Under the pieces are notes generated by a model. The model did no database searches, was not told the DNA's origin, and worked only from the letters and a program-made list of their open reading frames with translations. Positions 1 to 5,803 of a stretch of 6,047 nucleotides of DNA are shown here, in pieces. The translations under genes were made by a program, and so were the position numbers. The DNA lies in assembly GCA_945901195.1 (NCBI GenBank), contig CAMDKB010000287.1, forward strand, positions 1 to 6,047, written 5' to 3'. How positions within the stretch are numbered: the first letter of the stretch is position 1; each line of letters starts with the position of its first letter. The DNA is from Rhizobium sp. Q54. Its GTDB lineage: Bacteria; Pseudomonadota; Alphaproteobacteria; Rhizobiales; Beijerinckiaceae.

Positions 1-272
1 ATATCATGGGGGCCCGTGAGGCCGGCATAAATGGACTCAATATCCGCAACTGGTGGTCGGTTCATGTGCCTGTGGGTACGCCCAAGGCCATCTGCTACAA
101 GCTGGAAATGTTCTTCAACGAAATCGCCATGGAGCCCGATACGCTGAAATTCCTGGAGGTCAACGGATCGGACCCCATGCCCGGCAATTCGAAAATGCTA
201 CGCGAATTGCTGGTGCAGGAAACCAGGGATTGGCAAGGTTACGCCAAGCTCGCCAAGCTCGAGGCCAATTAA
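1..272 (+). CDS. TctC/Bug-family substrate-binding protein, C-terminal end (5' truncated by window edge)
   Basis: This is the last ~90 codons of a periplasmic tripartite tricarboxylate transporter (TTT) receptor. The reading frame is already open at base 3, and an in-frame ATG at 6 is internal, because the residues after it (GAREAGI) align with the interior of the two complete paralogues downstream. By hand alignment about two thirds of the visible residues match the receptor at 1291-2271, including the blocks WSVHVP, GNSKMLREL and YAKLAKLEA. The ligand-binding loops of domain 1 lie outside the window, so nothing can be said about substrate. The stop codon TAA ends at 272 and is followed at once by the ATG of the next receptor, which implies one transcript and probable translational coupling. 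Family assignment is firm through the paralogues. The function (binding an organic acid for a TTT transporter) is family knowledge. Confidence 0.9.
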   Translation, partial: IMGAREAGINGLNIRNWWSVHVPVGTPKAICYKLEMFFNEIAMEPDTLKFLEVNGSDPMPGNSKMLRELLVQETRDWQGYAKLAKLEAN

Positions 273-1265
273 ATGGACACAAAACCCTTCACCCGCCGCA
301 ATCTGCTGTCCGGCGGCGCGGCGATGCTGGCAGCGCCATCCTTGCCGCTCACATCCGCGTTCGCCCAAAGCGACTACCCAGCAGGACCCATCCGCGCCAT
401 CAGCATGTTTCCGCCGGGCGCAGGGGCAGATGGGCGCATTCGCTATTACAGCGCCAAACTCGCCGAGAAGACTGGCAAGACCGTCGTTGTGGAAAACCGC
501 GCCGGTGCGTTCGGCAATATCGCCACTGAATTCGTCGCCCGGTCCAAGCCGGATGGCTATACGATCTATATCTGCCCATCCAGTTCCATGCTTGTCGCCA
601 ACCGCTTCATTTTCAAGAATCTGACTTTCGATCCGATCAATGATTTCGAACATATTACGACGCTGCATGAGTTCGCTTTTTCGCTCATCGTGCGATCAGA
701 TCGCTTTCATTCGGTGCCTGAAATCACTGCGTATCTGAAAGAAAAGGGCGACAAGGCTTCTTATGGCACGATTGCAGCGCCCGGCTACGTCGCCGGTGAA
801 GTCTATAAAGCCAAATTCAATCTCGCCACGGTGGAAGTGAAATACAAGGAACCCAACAGCCTGATCAACGACCTGCTGAATGGCCAGATCGACTATACCT
901 TTGTTGACCTCAACACGGTTGCCGGCCCGGTGAAAGACGGCAAGATGAAGGCTCTGTGCATGACGTCCGCAGAGGCGTTGAAGAATGTTCCCGGCGTTCC
1001 CGGTGCGCGCGAAGCGGGAATTCCAGGTCTTGATCTGCGCAACTTCTGGTCTGTCCATGTGCCAGCCAAGACGCCAAAACCCATCTGTGACAAGCTGGAA
1101 ATCTGGTTCAATGAAATCGCTGCTTCGCCAGATGTCGTCAAATTCAATGCAGCAACGGGTGCCGATGCACTGATTGGCAATTCCAAAATGCTGCGCGAAT
1201 TACTGGAACGCGAGACAAGGAACTGGGCCACATATGCAAAGATCGCCCAACTCGTGCCAATCTGA
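273..1265 (+). CDS. TTT (TctC/Bug) substrate-binding protein, tandem copy 2
   Basis: A complete 330-residue periplasmic receptor, the usual Bug-family length. The N-terminus carries a twin-arginine-like signal (TRRNLL, R8-R9), a hydrophobic stretch at about 11-27 and a likely cleavage site after AFA (29-31), giving a mature end QSDYP. Family signatures follow: the loop FPPGAGAD (46-53; most members have PGG-x-x-D), VVVENRAGAFGNI (71-83; usually ENRPGAGG), and SKPDGYTIYI (91-100). Bug proteins bind small carboxylates through backbone contacts from such loops. Which ligand is bound here cannot be read from the sequence. The ATG directly follows the TAA of the upstream paralogue, with a modest GAGG (261-264) as ribosome site inside that gene. 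It is about three-quarters identical by hand alignment to the next receptor. No tctA/tctB is adjacent, so it is an orphan receptor as far as this window shows. Confidence 0.95.
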   Translation: MDTKPFTRRNLLSGGAAMLAAPSLPLTSAFAQSDYPAGPIRAISMFPPGAGADGRIRYYSAKLAEKTGKTVVVENRAGAFGNIATEFVARSKPDGYTIYICPSSSMLVANRFIFKNLTFDPINDFEHITTLHEFAFSLIVRSDRFHSVPEITAYLKEKGDKASYGTIAAPGYVAGEVYKAKFNLATVEVKYKEPNSLINDLLNGQIDYTFVDLNTVAGPVKDGKMKALCMTSAEALKNVPGVPGAREAGIPGLDLRNFWSVHVPAKTPKPICDKLEIWFNEIAASPDVVKFNAATGADALIGNSKMLRELLERETRNWATYAKIAQLVPI

Positions 1266-1280
1266 ACAAACACAACAAAC

Positions 1281-1286
1281 AGGGGA
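1281..1286 (+). promoter_or_regulatory. Ribosome binding site fixing the start of receptor copy 3
   Basis: AGGGGA lies 4-5 bases upstream of the ATG at 1291, inside the 25-base gap between two receptor genes. It favours this ATG over the longer in-frame extension to 1174, which has no comparable site and would overlap the preceding gene by 92 bases. Confidence 0.7.
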
Positions 1287-1290
1287 AAAC

Positions 1291-2271
1291 ATGCTCACGC
1301 GCCGCAATCTCATCACAGGGGCCGCCGGTCTCATCGCTAGTCCCGCCATTATCCCAGCCTTCTCGCTTGCCCAGAGTGATTATCCCTCCGGTCCCATCCG
1401 CGCCATCAGCATGTTTCCGCCAGGCGCGGGGGCGGACGTAAAGATCAGGTTTTACGGGAGCAAACTGGCCGAAAGACTCGGCAAGCCTCTCGTGGTGGAA
1501 AGCAAGCCCGGCGCGTTCGGCAATATCGCGACCGAGGCGGCTGCGCGTTCAAAGCCTGACGGACACACGATTTATATCTGTCCGTCGAGTTCCATGTTGG
1601 TTGCAAACCAATTTATCTTCAAGAAGCTCAATTTCGATCCGATCAATGATTTTGAGCACATCACGACCCTGCATGTATTCGCGTTTTCGCTGGTCGTTCG
1701 CTCAGACCGTTTCAATAGCGTGCCGGAATTGACCGCCTATCTCAAGGAAAAGGGCAACAAGGCCTCTTATGGCTCACTGGCGACGCCCGGTTACGTTGCC
1801 ACGGAAATTTACAAATCGAAATTCGGCCTCAGCGCCGTCGAGGTGAAATACAAAGAACAGGGGCCGATGATCAACGACATGCTGAGCGGCGCGCTCGATT
1901 TCTCCTTCATTGATGTCATCACTTTTGCCGGGCCTATCAAGGAGGGCAAGATGAAGGCGTTGTGTATGGCGTCCGCTGAACCGCTGAAGAACGTGCCAGG
2001 CGTGCCGGGCGCGCGGGAAGCCGGCATTGATGATCTCGACATCCGTAATTTCTGGTCCGTCCATGTGCCCGCCAAGACGCCAAGGGATATTTGCGACCGG
2101 CTGGAAACGCTCTTCAATGAAATCGCTGTTGCACCCGATGTGCTGAAGTTCTGCGCCGACACCGGCGCGGACGCCATGCCCGGCAATTCGAAAATGCTGA
2201 AGGAATTGCTGGAACGCGAAACGAAGAACTGGGCCGAATACGCAAAGATCGCCAAGCTTGAAGCCATCTAG
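1291..2271 (+). CDS. TTT (TctC/Bug) substrate-binding protein, tandem copy 3
   Basis: A complete 326-residue receptor. The reading frame is open further upstream (to a TTG at 1174), but that extension overlaps the previous gene in another frame. The ATG at 1291 has AGGGGA at 1281-1286 with good spacing and starts exactly at a twin-arginine-like signal peptide (TRRNLI, R4-R5; likely cleavage after SLA at 25-27, mature QSDYP). Family blocks match copy 2: SMFPPGAGAD, PGAFGNIATE, SKPDGHTIYICPSSSM, FDPINDFEHITTLH, EVKYKE and VPGVPGAREAGI. Substitutions between copies 2 and 3 are scattered and include the 190-220 region (PNSLINDLLNGQIDYTFVDL versus QGPMINDMLSGALDFSFIDV), so the copies may differ in ligand preference. 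A 42-base gap leads to the alpha/beta hydrolase downstream. TTT receptor function is family knowledge; the ligand is unknown. Confidence 0.95.
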   Translation: MLTRRNLITGAAGLIASPAIIPAFSLAQSDYPSGPIRAISMFPPGAGADVKIRFYGSKLAERLGKPLVVESKPGAFGNIATEAAARSKPDGHTIYICPSSSMLVANQFIFKKLNFDPINDFEHITTLHVFAFSLVVRSDRFNSVPELTAYLKEKGNKASYGSLATPGYVATEIYKSKFGLSAVEVKYKEQGPMINDMLSGALDFSFIDVITFAGPIKEGKMKALCMASAEPLKNVPGVPGAREAGIDDLDIRNFWSVHVPAKTPRDICDRLETLFNEIAVAPDVLKFCADTGADAMPGNSKMLKELLERETKNWAEYAKIAKLEAI

Positions 2272-2313
2272 CGATGCAGGGGGCAGCGCTGATTAAAAAT
2301 CCGGGAGTCGCCA

Positions 2314-3210
2314 ATGTTTCTTGAAGAATATGAACCCAGATGGGTCGACGTCGAAGGCGTTCGCACGCGTTATTATGAAGCGGGCGAAGGACCAGTGCTG
2401 GTATTTATCCACGGCGGCCAGGTGGGGGATCACGCCGGCGGCGAAAGTGCACAGGACTGGGATCTGAATTTCGGGCCCCTGTCCAAGCGTTTTCGCGTCA
2501 TAGCCATCGACAGGCTCGGGCAAGGCTATACTGATCTGCCCACGCGCGACGAAGACTACACGATGGAAGCGTCGGTCAAGCATGTCGCAGCGCTGTTGAC
2601 GCAATTGAAACTCGGCCCCTGTCATCTGGTGGGTCACTCACGCGGCGGCTATGTCGCCTCGCGACTCACCCTCGACTATCCCGGGCTGGTGGAAAGCTGC
2701 ATCGCCATCGACACAGCTTCAGCCGCGCCCGGTGAAGGCCGCAACGATGTCGTTTTCGCCTGCAATCCACACCCGTCCCACAGCGTGGAATCGGCGCGTT
2801 ACATCCTCGAAAATTATTCCTGGTCGAAGGATGCTGTCACTGACGAATGGCTTGCTATGAAGCAGAAGATCAGCGATCTGCCAAAAAATCACATCGCGAC
2901 GAAAAAGATGCTGGATGAGGGACAGCTCGCCTCGCGCTTTCTGCCCCGCCTTGTCGACGATCGCGACGAATTGCACGCGATGATCGAGAACGACGGCTTC
3001 CGTCGCCCGGTTATGCTAATTTGGGGCTACAACGATCCCACGGCGCCGATGGCCATGGGCCTTCGCTATTATAATTTGATCGCCTGCAAGCAGCCGCGCA
3101 CCAGTCTGCATGTATTCAATCAGGCCGGCCATTTCAGCTTCCGCGAGCGCGCGCAGGAATTCAATCGTGTTGTCAGCGAATTCGTCGAGGGGGTGACCAA
3201 TGGCGACTGA
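2314..3210 (+). CDS. Alpha/beta hydrolase, cytoplasmic, first of a tandem pair
   Basis: A 298-residue alpha/beta-hydrolase-fold enzyme of normal length with no signal peptide, so probably cytosolic. The visible elements are in order: oxyanion-hole loop FIHGG (31-35), strand/loop AIDRLGQGYTD (64-74), nucleophile elbow GHSRGG with Ser109, a helical cap region at about 140-225, acid-containing IWGYNDP with Asp241, and NQAGHF with the catalytic His273. The triad looks intact. The overall layout resembles the group holding meta-cleavage-product (C-C bond) hydrolases, carboxylesterases, lactonases and haloalkane dehalogenases. A Ser nucleophile rules out a classical dehalogenase, which has Asp. Substrate cannot be assigned. 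ATG 2314 has GGGAG at 2303-2307, six bases upstream. It follows the receptor gene by 42 bases and overlaps the next hydrolase by 11 bases, so hydrolysis of an imported compound is a reasonable inference. Confidence 0.93.
   Translation: MFLEEYEPRWVDVEGVRTRYYEAGEGPVLVFIHGGQVGDHAGGESAQDWDLNFGPLSKRFRVIAIDRLGQGYTDLPTRDEDYTMEASVKHVAALLTQLKLGPCHLVGHSRGGYVASRLTLDYPGLVESCIAIDTASAAPGEGRNDVVFACNPHPSHSVESARYILENYSWSKDAVTDEWLAMKQKISDLPKNHIATKKMLDEGQLASRFLPRLVDDRDELHAMIENDGFRRPVMLIWGYNDPTAPMAMGLRYYNLIACKQPRTSLHVFNQAGHFSFRERAQEFNRVVSEFVEGVTNGD
3187..3193 (+). promoter_or_regulatory. Ribosome binding site inside the first hydrolase gene for the second
   Basis: GAGGGGG ends six bases before the ATG at 3200 and lies wholly within the last codons of the upstream hydrolase gene. 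Together with the 11-base overlap of the two coding regions it suggests translational coupling, and it supports ATG 3200 over a later in-frame Met (residue 16). Confidence 0.7.
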
Positions 3211-4120
3211 TCTTATCAAGAATTATCGCCCCGTTTCTGTCGACATGGGCGCGGAGAAATGGATGGACGTTGATGGCGTGCGCACGCGCTATTTCGACGA
3301 AGGCGAGGGCGAACGCATCGTCTTTATCCATGGCGTGCAGATGGGCACGACCGACGGCTCCAGTTGCGCCCGGTCATGGGAGCTGAATTTTTCTGTGCTG
3401 ATGGCCTCACACAATTGCATATCGCTCGATCGTATGGGGCAAGGTTATACGGACAATCCCAAAAGCGATGGCGATTACACCATGCATGCAAGCGTGCAGC
3501 ACATCATCGCCTTCCTCGATAAGTTGGGCAAAAAGCCTTATCATCTCGTGGGTCATTCCCGTGGCGGCTATATCGTGACGCGCATCACGATGGAGCGGCC
3601 CGATCTTGTGAAATCGACTATTTGCGTATCGTCGGGCACATTGTCGCCGGGCATAACGCGGACGTCTGTGATGGTCCGCAACCGTCCGCAGCCCGAAGAC
3701 ACGCGCGAAAGCATTCGCTGGTATCTTGAGCGCTATTCCTACAATCCATCGATTGTCACGGAGGCATGGATCGACGAGAGCCTCAAGATCGCAAGGCTGG
3801 AAAAGAGTCGCTTCGCGGCGTCTCGTATGAGCGAGGGCGGCCTGCAGTTCAGGCAATTTGCACCGCAACTGCTCACCCAGCGCACGCAGGTGCACCGCTG
3901 GTTGATCGAGAAAGGCATGCCCAGTCCAACGCTCGTTGTCTGGGGCTTGAATGACCCCGGCGCGGACTTTGAGGCCGGCCAGCAATTGATCGAGTTGTTC
4001 ATGAAACATCAGCGCGAAACGGAAGTTCGCGTATTCAATCGCTCAGGACATTTCGTCTATCGCGAACATCCCGCCGGCTTCAATCGCATGCTGGATGGCT
4101 GGGTTCGCGCGCATGCCTAG
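3200..4120 (+). CDS. Alpha/beta hydrolase, cytoplasmic, second of a tandem pair
   Basis: A 306-residue paralogue of the preceding enzyme. Landmarks are FIHG (42-45), SLDRMGQGYTD (75-85), DYTMHASVQH (92-101), nucleophile elbow GHSRGG with Ser120, a cap region to about residue 240, VVWGLNDP with Asp252, and NRSGHF with His284. The complete Ser-Asp-His triad predicts an active esterase, lactonase or C-C hydrolase. No signal peptide or membrane segment is visible. It shares with its neighbour the distinctive stretches GVRTRY, a W-(D/E)-LNF segment, D-R-x-GQGYTD, DYTM-x-ASV and HLVGHSRGGY, but differs in the cap region (for example 145-235). The pair may therefore act on different substrates or successive steps. 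HGG in the first enzyme is HGV here, at the oxyanion loop. It is the last gene of the + strand run, and its TAG overlaps the stop of the convergent receptor gene. Confidence 0.93.
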   Translation: MATDLIKNYRPVSVDMGAEKWMDVDGVRTRYFDEGEGERIVFIHGVQMGTTDGSSCARSWELNFSVLMASHNCISLDRMGQGYTDNPKSDGDYTMHASVQHIIAFLDKLGKKPYHLVGHSRGGYIVTRITMERPDLVKSTICVSSGTLSPGITRTSVMVRNRPQPEDTRESIRWYLERYSYNPSIVTEAWIDESLKIARLEKSRFAASRMSEGGLQFRQFAPQLLTQRTQVHRWLIEKGMPSPTLVVWGLNDPGADFEAGQQLIELFMKHQRETEVRVFNRSGHFVYREHPAGFNRMLDGWVRAHA

Positions 4121-5169
4121 TTTTTCTTGAGCGCAGAATCCTCAAGTGTCTTGCGCAGCCGATCGACGATTGGCTGCGGCGTCGTCATGACCTCATCGAC
4201 CAGCCGTGCAACGCCCGCGCCATCAAGCGGATTGATGTCGAGGCCTGCGCGCTTGGCGATGGCCAGAAAGTCCGGATCTGCAACTGCCTTGTCGAACGCG
4301 CTCCTCAGCGCCGCTAAACGCGCGGGCGGCACGCCTGGTCCTGTGTACATCGGCCTGTGCATTTCGAACTTCAGCAGAAAGAACCGCAGCATCTGCTGAT
4401 CGACCGGATTGTCGACAAGTTCGAGAATGGTCGGCACATCGGCAATGGCCGGCAGTCGTTGGAGGCCGAATTGCATGATGACGTGCACCTTGTTGTCGCG
4501 TTTCCAGTCCGGCTTTGAAATGGTCAGCGTCGAATAGGCAGAATTGTTGGCTTCCAGTTCGCCCCGCTCGATAGCCAGCAATATCTCGGACACGCCCTTG
4601 TAACCGGTGACGATCTCCGATTTCAGCCCGAGCAGGTGATTGGCCAGCGCGGGGAAAATGGCGTTGTCGCCGCTGACAGCGGTGGCCCCGAATCTGATCT
4701 TGGCTGTGCGTAGATCTTGCCAGGTCTTGACGCCTGTCGTGTGCCAGACATAGCTCACCTGGGGTTCGCGTACAGGCGTTCCGATCCAGCCCAGTGTACG
4801 AGGGTCGTATTTGATATTGCGGCCATCGGACGAAAGCGTATTGAGCCGAGGTTCATAGGGCACATTGCTGGTGCCCATGCCGAAGACGGTGCCATCCGCA
4901 TTGGCAGCACTGGCCAGGAAGTTCGTCATGATGACGCCTGCACCACCGGGCATATTTCGAATGATGATCGTTGGATTTCCCGGCAGATGCTTCGACAGGT
5001 ACGGCGCAAGTGGCCGCGCGGTCAGATCGAAACCACCCCCTGCGGCGGCGCCAACCAGAAATTCCACCGTTCGTCCCCGATAGAAGTCCGTGATTTCGTC
5101 CGCAGTGGCCGCGCATGGCGTCACCGCGAGAGCCAGCAGTACGGCATTTCCAGATGACAAGATTTTCAA
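4117..5169 (-). CDS. TctC-family (TTT) substrate-binding protein, divergent branch, TTG start
   Basis: A 350-residue predicted periplasmic binding protein. No ATG is available near the N-terminus. The TTG at 5169 has GGGAGG at 5175-5180 with a 5-base spacer and begins a convincing Sec signal (MKILSSGNAVLLALAV, cleavage probably after ATA at residues 21-23). A longer frame opening with another TTG at 5250 would place 27 polar residues before that signal. After cleavage, DFYRGRTVEFLVGAAAGGGFDLTARPLAPYL, then HLPGNPTIIIRNMPGGAG and then DGTVFGMG follow the pattern of a well-populated TctC subfamily (FYRGKTV, GGG-x-D, PGNP, NMPGAG). It shares little direct sequence with the three left-hand receptors, so it was probably acquired or recruited separately. 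It faces the hydrolase operon and overlaps it by four bases. The ligand is unknown, and no transporter membrane subunit is nearby. Confidence 0.9.
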   Translation of the reverse strand: MKILSSGNAVLLALAVTPCAATADEITDFYRGRTVEFLVGAAAGGGFDLTARPLAPYLSKHLPGNPTIIIRNMPGGAGVIMTNFLASAANADGTVFGMGTSNVPYEPRLNTLSSDGRNIKYDPRTLGWIGTPVREPQVSYVWHTTGVKTWQDLRTAKIRFGATAVSGDNAIFPALANHLLGLKSEIVTGYKGVSEILLAIERGELEANNSAYSTLTISKPDWKRDNKVHVIMQFGLQRLPAIADVPTILELVDNPVDQQMLRFFLLKFEMHRPMYTGPGVPPARLAALRSAFDKAVADPDFLAIAKRAGLDINPLDGAGVARLVDEVMTTPQPIVDRLRKTLEDSALKKN

Positions 5170-5174
5170 TGTGG

Positions 5175-5180
5175 CCTCCC
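5175..5180 (-). promoter_or_regulatory. Shine-Dalgarno site that decides the TTG start of the divergent receptor
   Basis: Read on the minus strand the order is GGGAGG, CCACA, TTG: a near-consensus ribosome site with ideal spacing in front of a rare start codon. It is the main sequence reason, with the signal peptide, for placing the start at 5169. Confidence 0.75.
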
Positions 5181-5255
5181 GCTCACGGAGCCATCGTAAC
5201 TGCTTTTCAGAAATCGAGAAACAAAAGCTGTTGAATGAAAGTCGGGTCAAAACGC

Positions 5256-5291
5256 CAGAACCTCACAGGCTGGAGGTCCCGTGAGGTTCTG
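5256..5291 (-). terminator. 11-bp perfect inverted repeat, candidate terminator of the small secreted-protein gene
   Basis: CAGAACCTCAC (5256-5266) and GTGAGGTTCTG (5281-5291) are perfect complements around a 14-base loop. The repeat sits in the 175-base gap downstream of the minus-strand small gene ending at 5345 and upstream of the receptor start at 5169. On the minus strand the hairpin is followed after three bases by TTTT, a weak U-tract. A factor-independent terminator is the simplest reading, but the short U-run and wide loop leave an operator or a mixed terminator/leader structure for the receptor gene possible. Confidence 0.5.
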
Positions 5292-5344
5292 AGCGCAAAT
5301 CATCGCAGTTTCGTGTGATGCTTGCCTTGGTCTGGTGCCTGCGT

Positions 5345-5683
5345 TCAGCCGCAGACCCGGATCATGCGATAACCGCGGAAATTGCCCCAGTTATCGTGAA
5401 CCGCGCGACGTTCACGCCAGCATCCCGCGCCGTAAGCCGGTGCCCCGTAAACTGGCGCTGCGTAAGCGGGGGCATAATAACCACCGCCATAACCACCGCC
5501 GTAATAGGGCCGCTGGGACGCAATGATTCCTGCGCCAAGCAGACCTGCGCCAACCCCGAGCGCAATGCCGGGGCCGTAGCCGCCGCGTCGCCATTGGGCT
5601 TCGGCCGAAGACGTGGAAGCGACCAGACCTGCTCCCATTGTCAATGCTGCTACAGCGGCTGTGATGGTGGACTTCAACTTCAT
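5345..5683 (-). CDS. Small exported Gly/Tyr-rich protein of unknown function
   Basis: 112 residues. It starts at ATG 5683 behind AAGGAG (5690-5695, 6-base spacer). The N-terminus is a clear Sec signal: KLKS, a hydrophobic segment at about 7-22, then likely cleavage after AEA (27-29). The mature part has three zones: a Gly/Ala-rich hydrophobic stretch with glycine-zipper spacing (about 36-55, GPGIALGVGAGLLGAGIIA), a Tyr/Gly/Pro/Ala low-complexity zone (59-86, with GGGYGGGYY and repeated APAY/APVYGAPAYGAG), and a C-terminal tail bracketed by two cysteines (Cys88 and Cys111, with WRERRAVHDNWGNFRGYRMIRV between) that could form a disulfide in the periplasm. Small proteins of this architecture are common and uncharacterised in Hyphomicrobiales. 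The function is unknown. A surface or envelope-associated role is only an inference from export and composition. It is transcribed divergently from the DoxX-like gene. Confidence 0.85.
   Translation of the reverse strand: MKLKSTITAAVAALTMGAGLVASTSSAEAQWRRGGYGPGIALGVGAGLLGAGIIASQRPYYGGGYGGGYYAPAYAAPVYGAPAYGAGCWRERRAVHDNWGNFRGYRMIRVCG
5477..5500 (-). repeat. 12-base tandem duplication encoding GGGYGGGY
   Basis: The 12-base unit ATAACCACCGCC (+ strand) occurs twice in perfect tandem. On the coding strand each copy gives Gly-Gly-Gly-Tyr inside the low-complexity zone of the small exported protein. Such in-frame units can expand or contract by slippage, so this region may vary in length between strains. 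Confidence 0.7.
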
Positions 5684-5771
5684 AGCTCTCTCCTTCCGAA
5701 ATCCTGTTACCGGCGGCGTGTGTAGGCCTCACCGGAATGACTTGGTTTTCGACTATGCGAACATACTTGGA

Positions 5772-5787
5772 TGTGCGCTTACGCACA
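5772..5787. promoter_or_regulatory. Inverted repeat TGTGCG-CTTA-CGCACA
   Basis: Perfect 6-bp arms around a 4-base centre, 16 bases upstream of the larger palindrome. It lies about 90 bases upstream of the small secreted-protein start on the minus strand, within reach of its promoter or 5' leader. It could be an operator half of a paired site or an RNA hairpin. Six-bp arms alone are not strong evidence; position next to a second palindrome raises the interest. Confidence 0.35.
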
Positions 5788-5803
5788 CCTTATCCTCAGA
5801 GAT

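Larger units (their letters stand above)
1..2271 (+). repeat. Diverged tandem array of three receptor genes
   Basis: The first 2.27 kb consists of about 2.3 units of a ~1-kb gene repeated head to tail with almost no spacer, one receptor coding sequence per unit. Units 2 and 3 are about three-quarters identical in protein by hand alignment. Units 1 and 3 are about two-thirds identical over the part visible. DNA identity is patchy: a 25-base run at 175-199 recurs exactly at 2174-2198, and shorter exact runs link units 2 and 3 (for example the codons for ISMFPP and FDPINDF). This is tandem gene duplication followed by divergence. The unit edges coincide with gene boundaries, and no transposase or terminal repeats are seen. 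Confidence 0.75.

Noticed and set aside
198..668. 156-codon minus-strand open frame antisense to receptor copy 2
   Set aside because: The coding strand carries all TctC family motifs. The antisense product has no recognisable feature and no good ribosome site.
1174..1290. Upstream extension of receptor copy 3 to a TTG at 1174
   Set aside because: It overlaps the preceding receptor in another frame, has no ribosome site, and would place about 39 unrelated residues before an obvious twin-arginine-like signal peptide.
3407..4009. 200-codon open frame on the minus strand inside the second hydrolase gene
   Set aside because: It is fully antisense to a hydrolase with an intact catalytic triad, and its protein (Arg/His-rich, no recognisable domain) looks like a high-GC shadow frame.
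4717..5157. 146-codon plus-strand open frame antisense to the divergent receptor
   Set aside because: It lies entirely within the well-supported minus-strand receptor, and its composition is that of a shadow frame.
5170..5250. 27-residue N-terminal extension of the minus-strand receptor to a TTG at 5250
   Set aside because: The extra residues are polar and precede a complete signal peptide. The TTG at 5169 has a near-consensus ribosome site, and the one at 5250 does not.
5412..5786. 124-codon minus-strand frame overlapping the small exported-protein gene
   Set aside because: The other frame has an ATG with a strong ribosome site, a signal peptide and a paired-cysteine tail. This one is basic, low-complexity and lacks a start signal.
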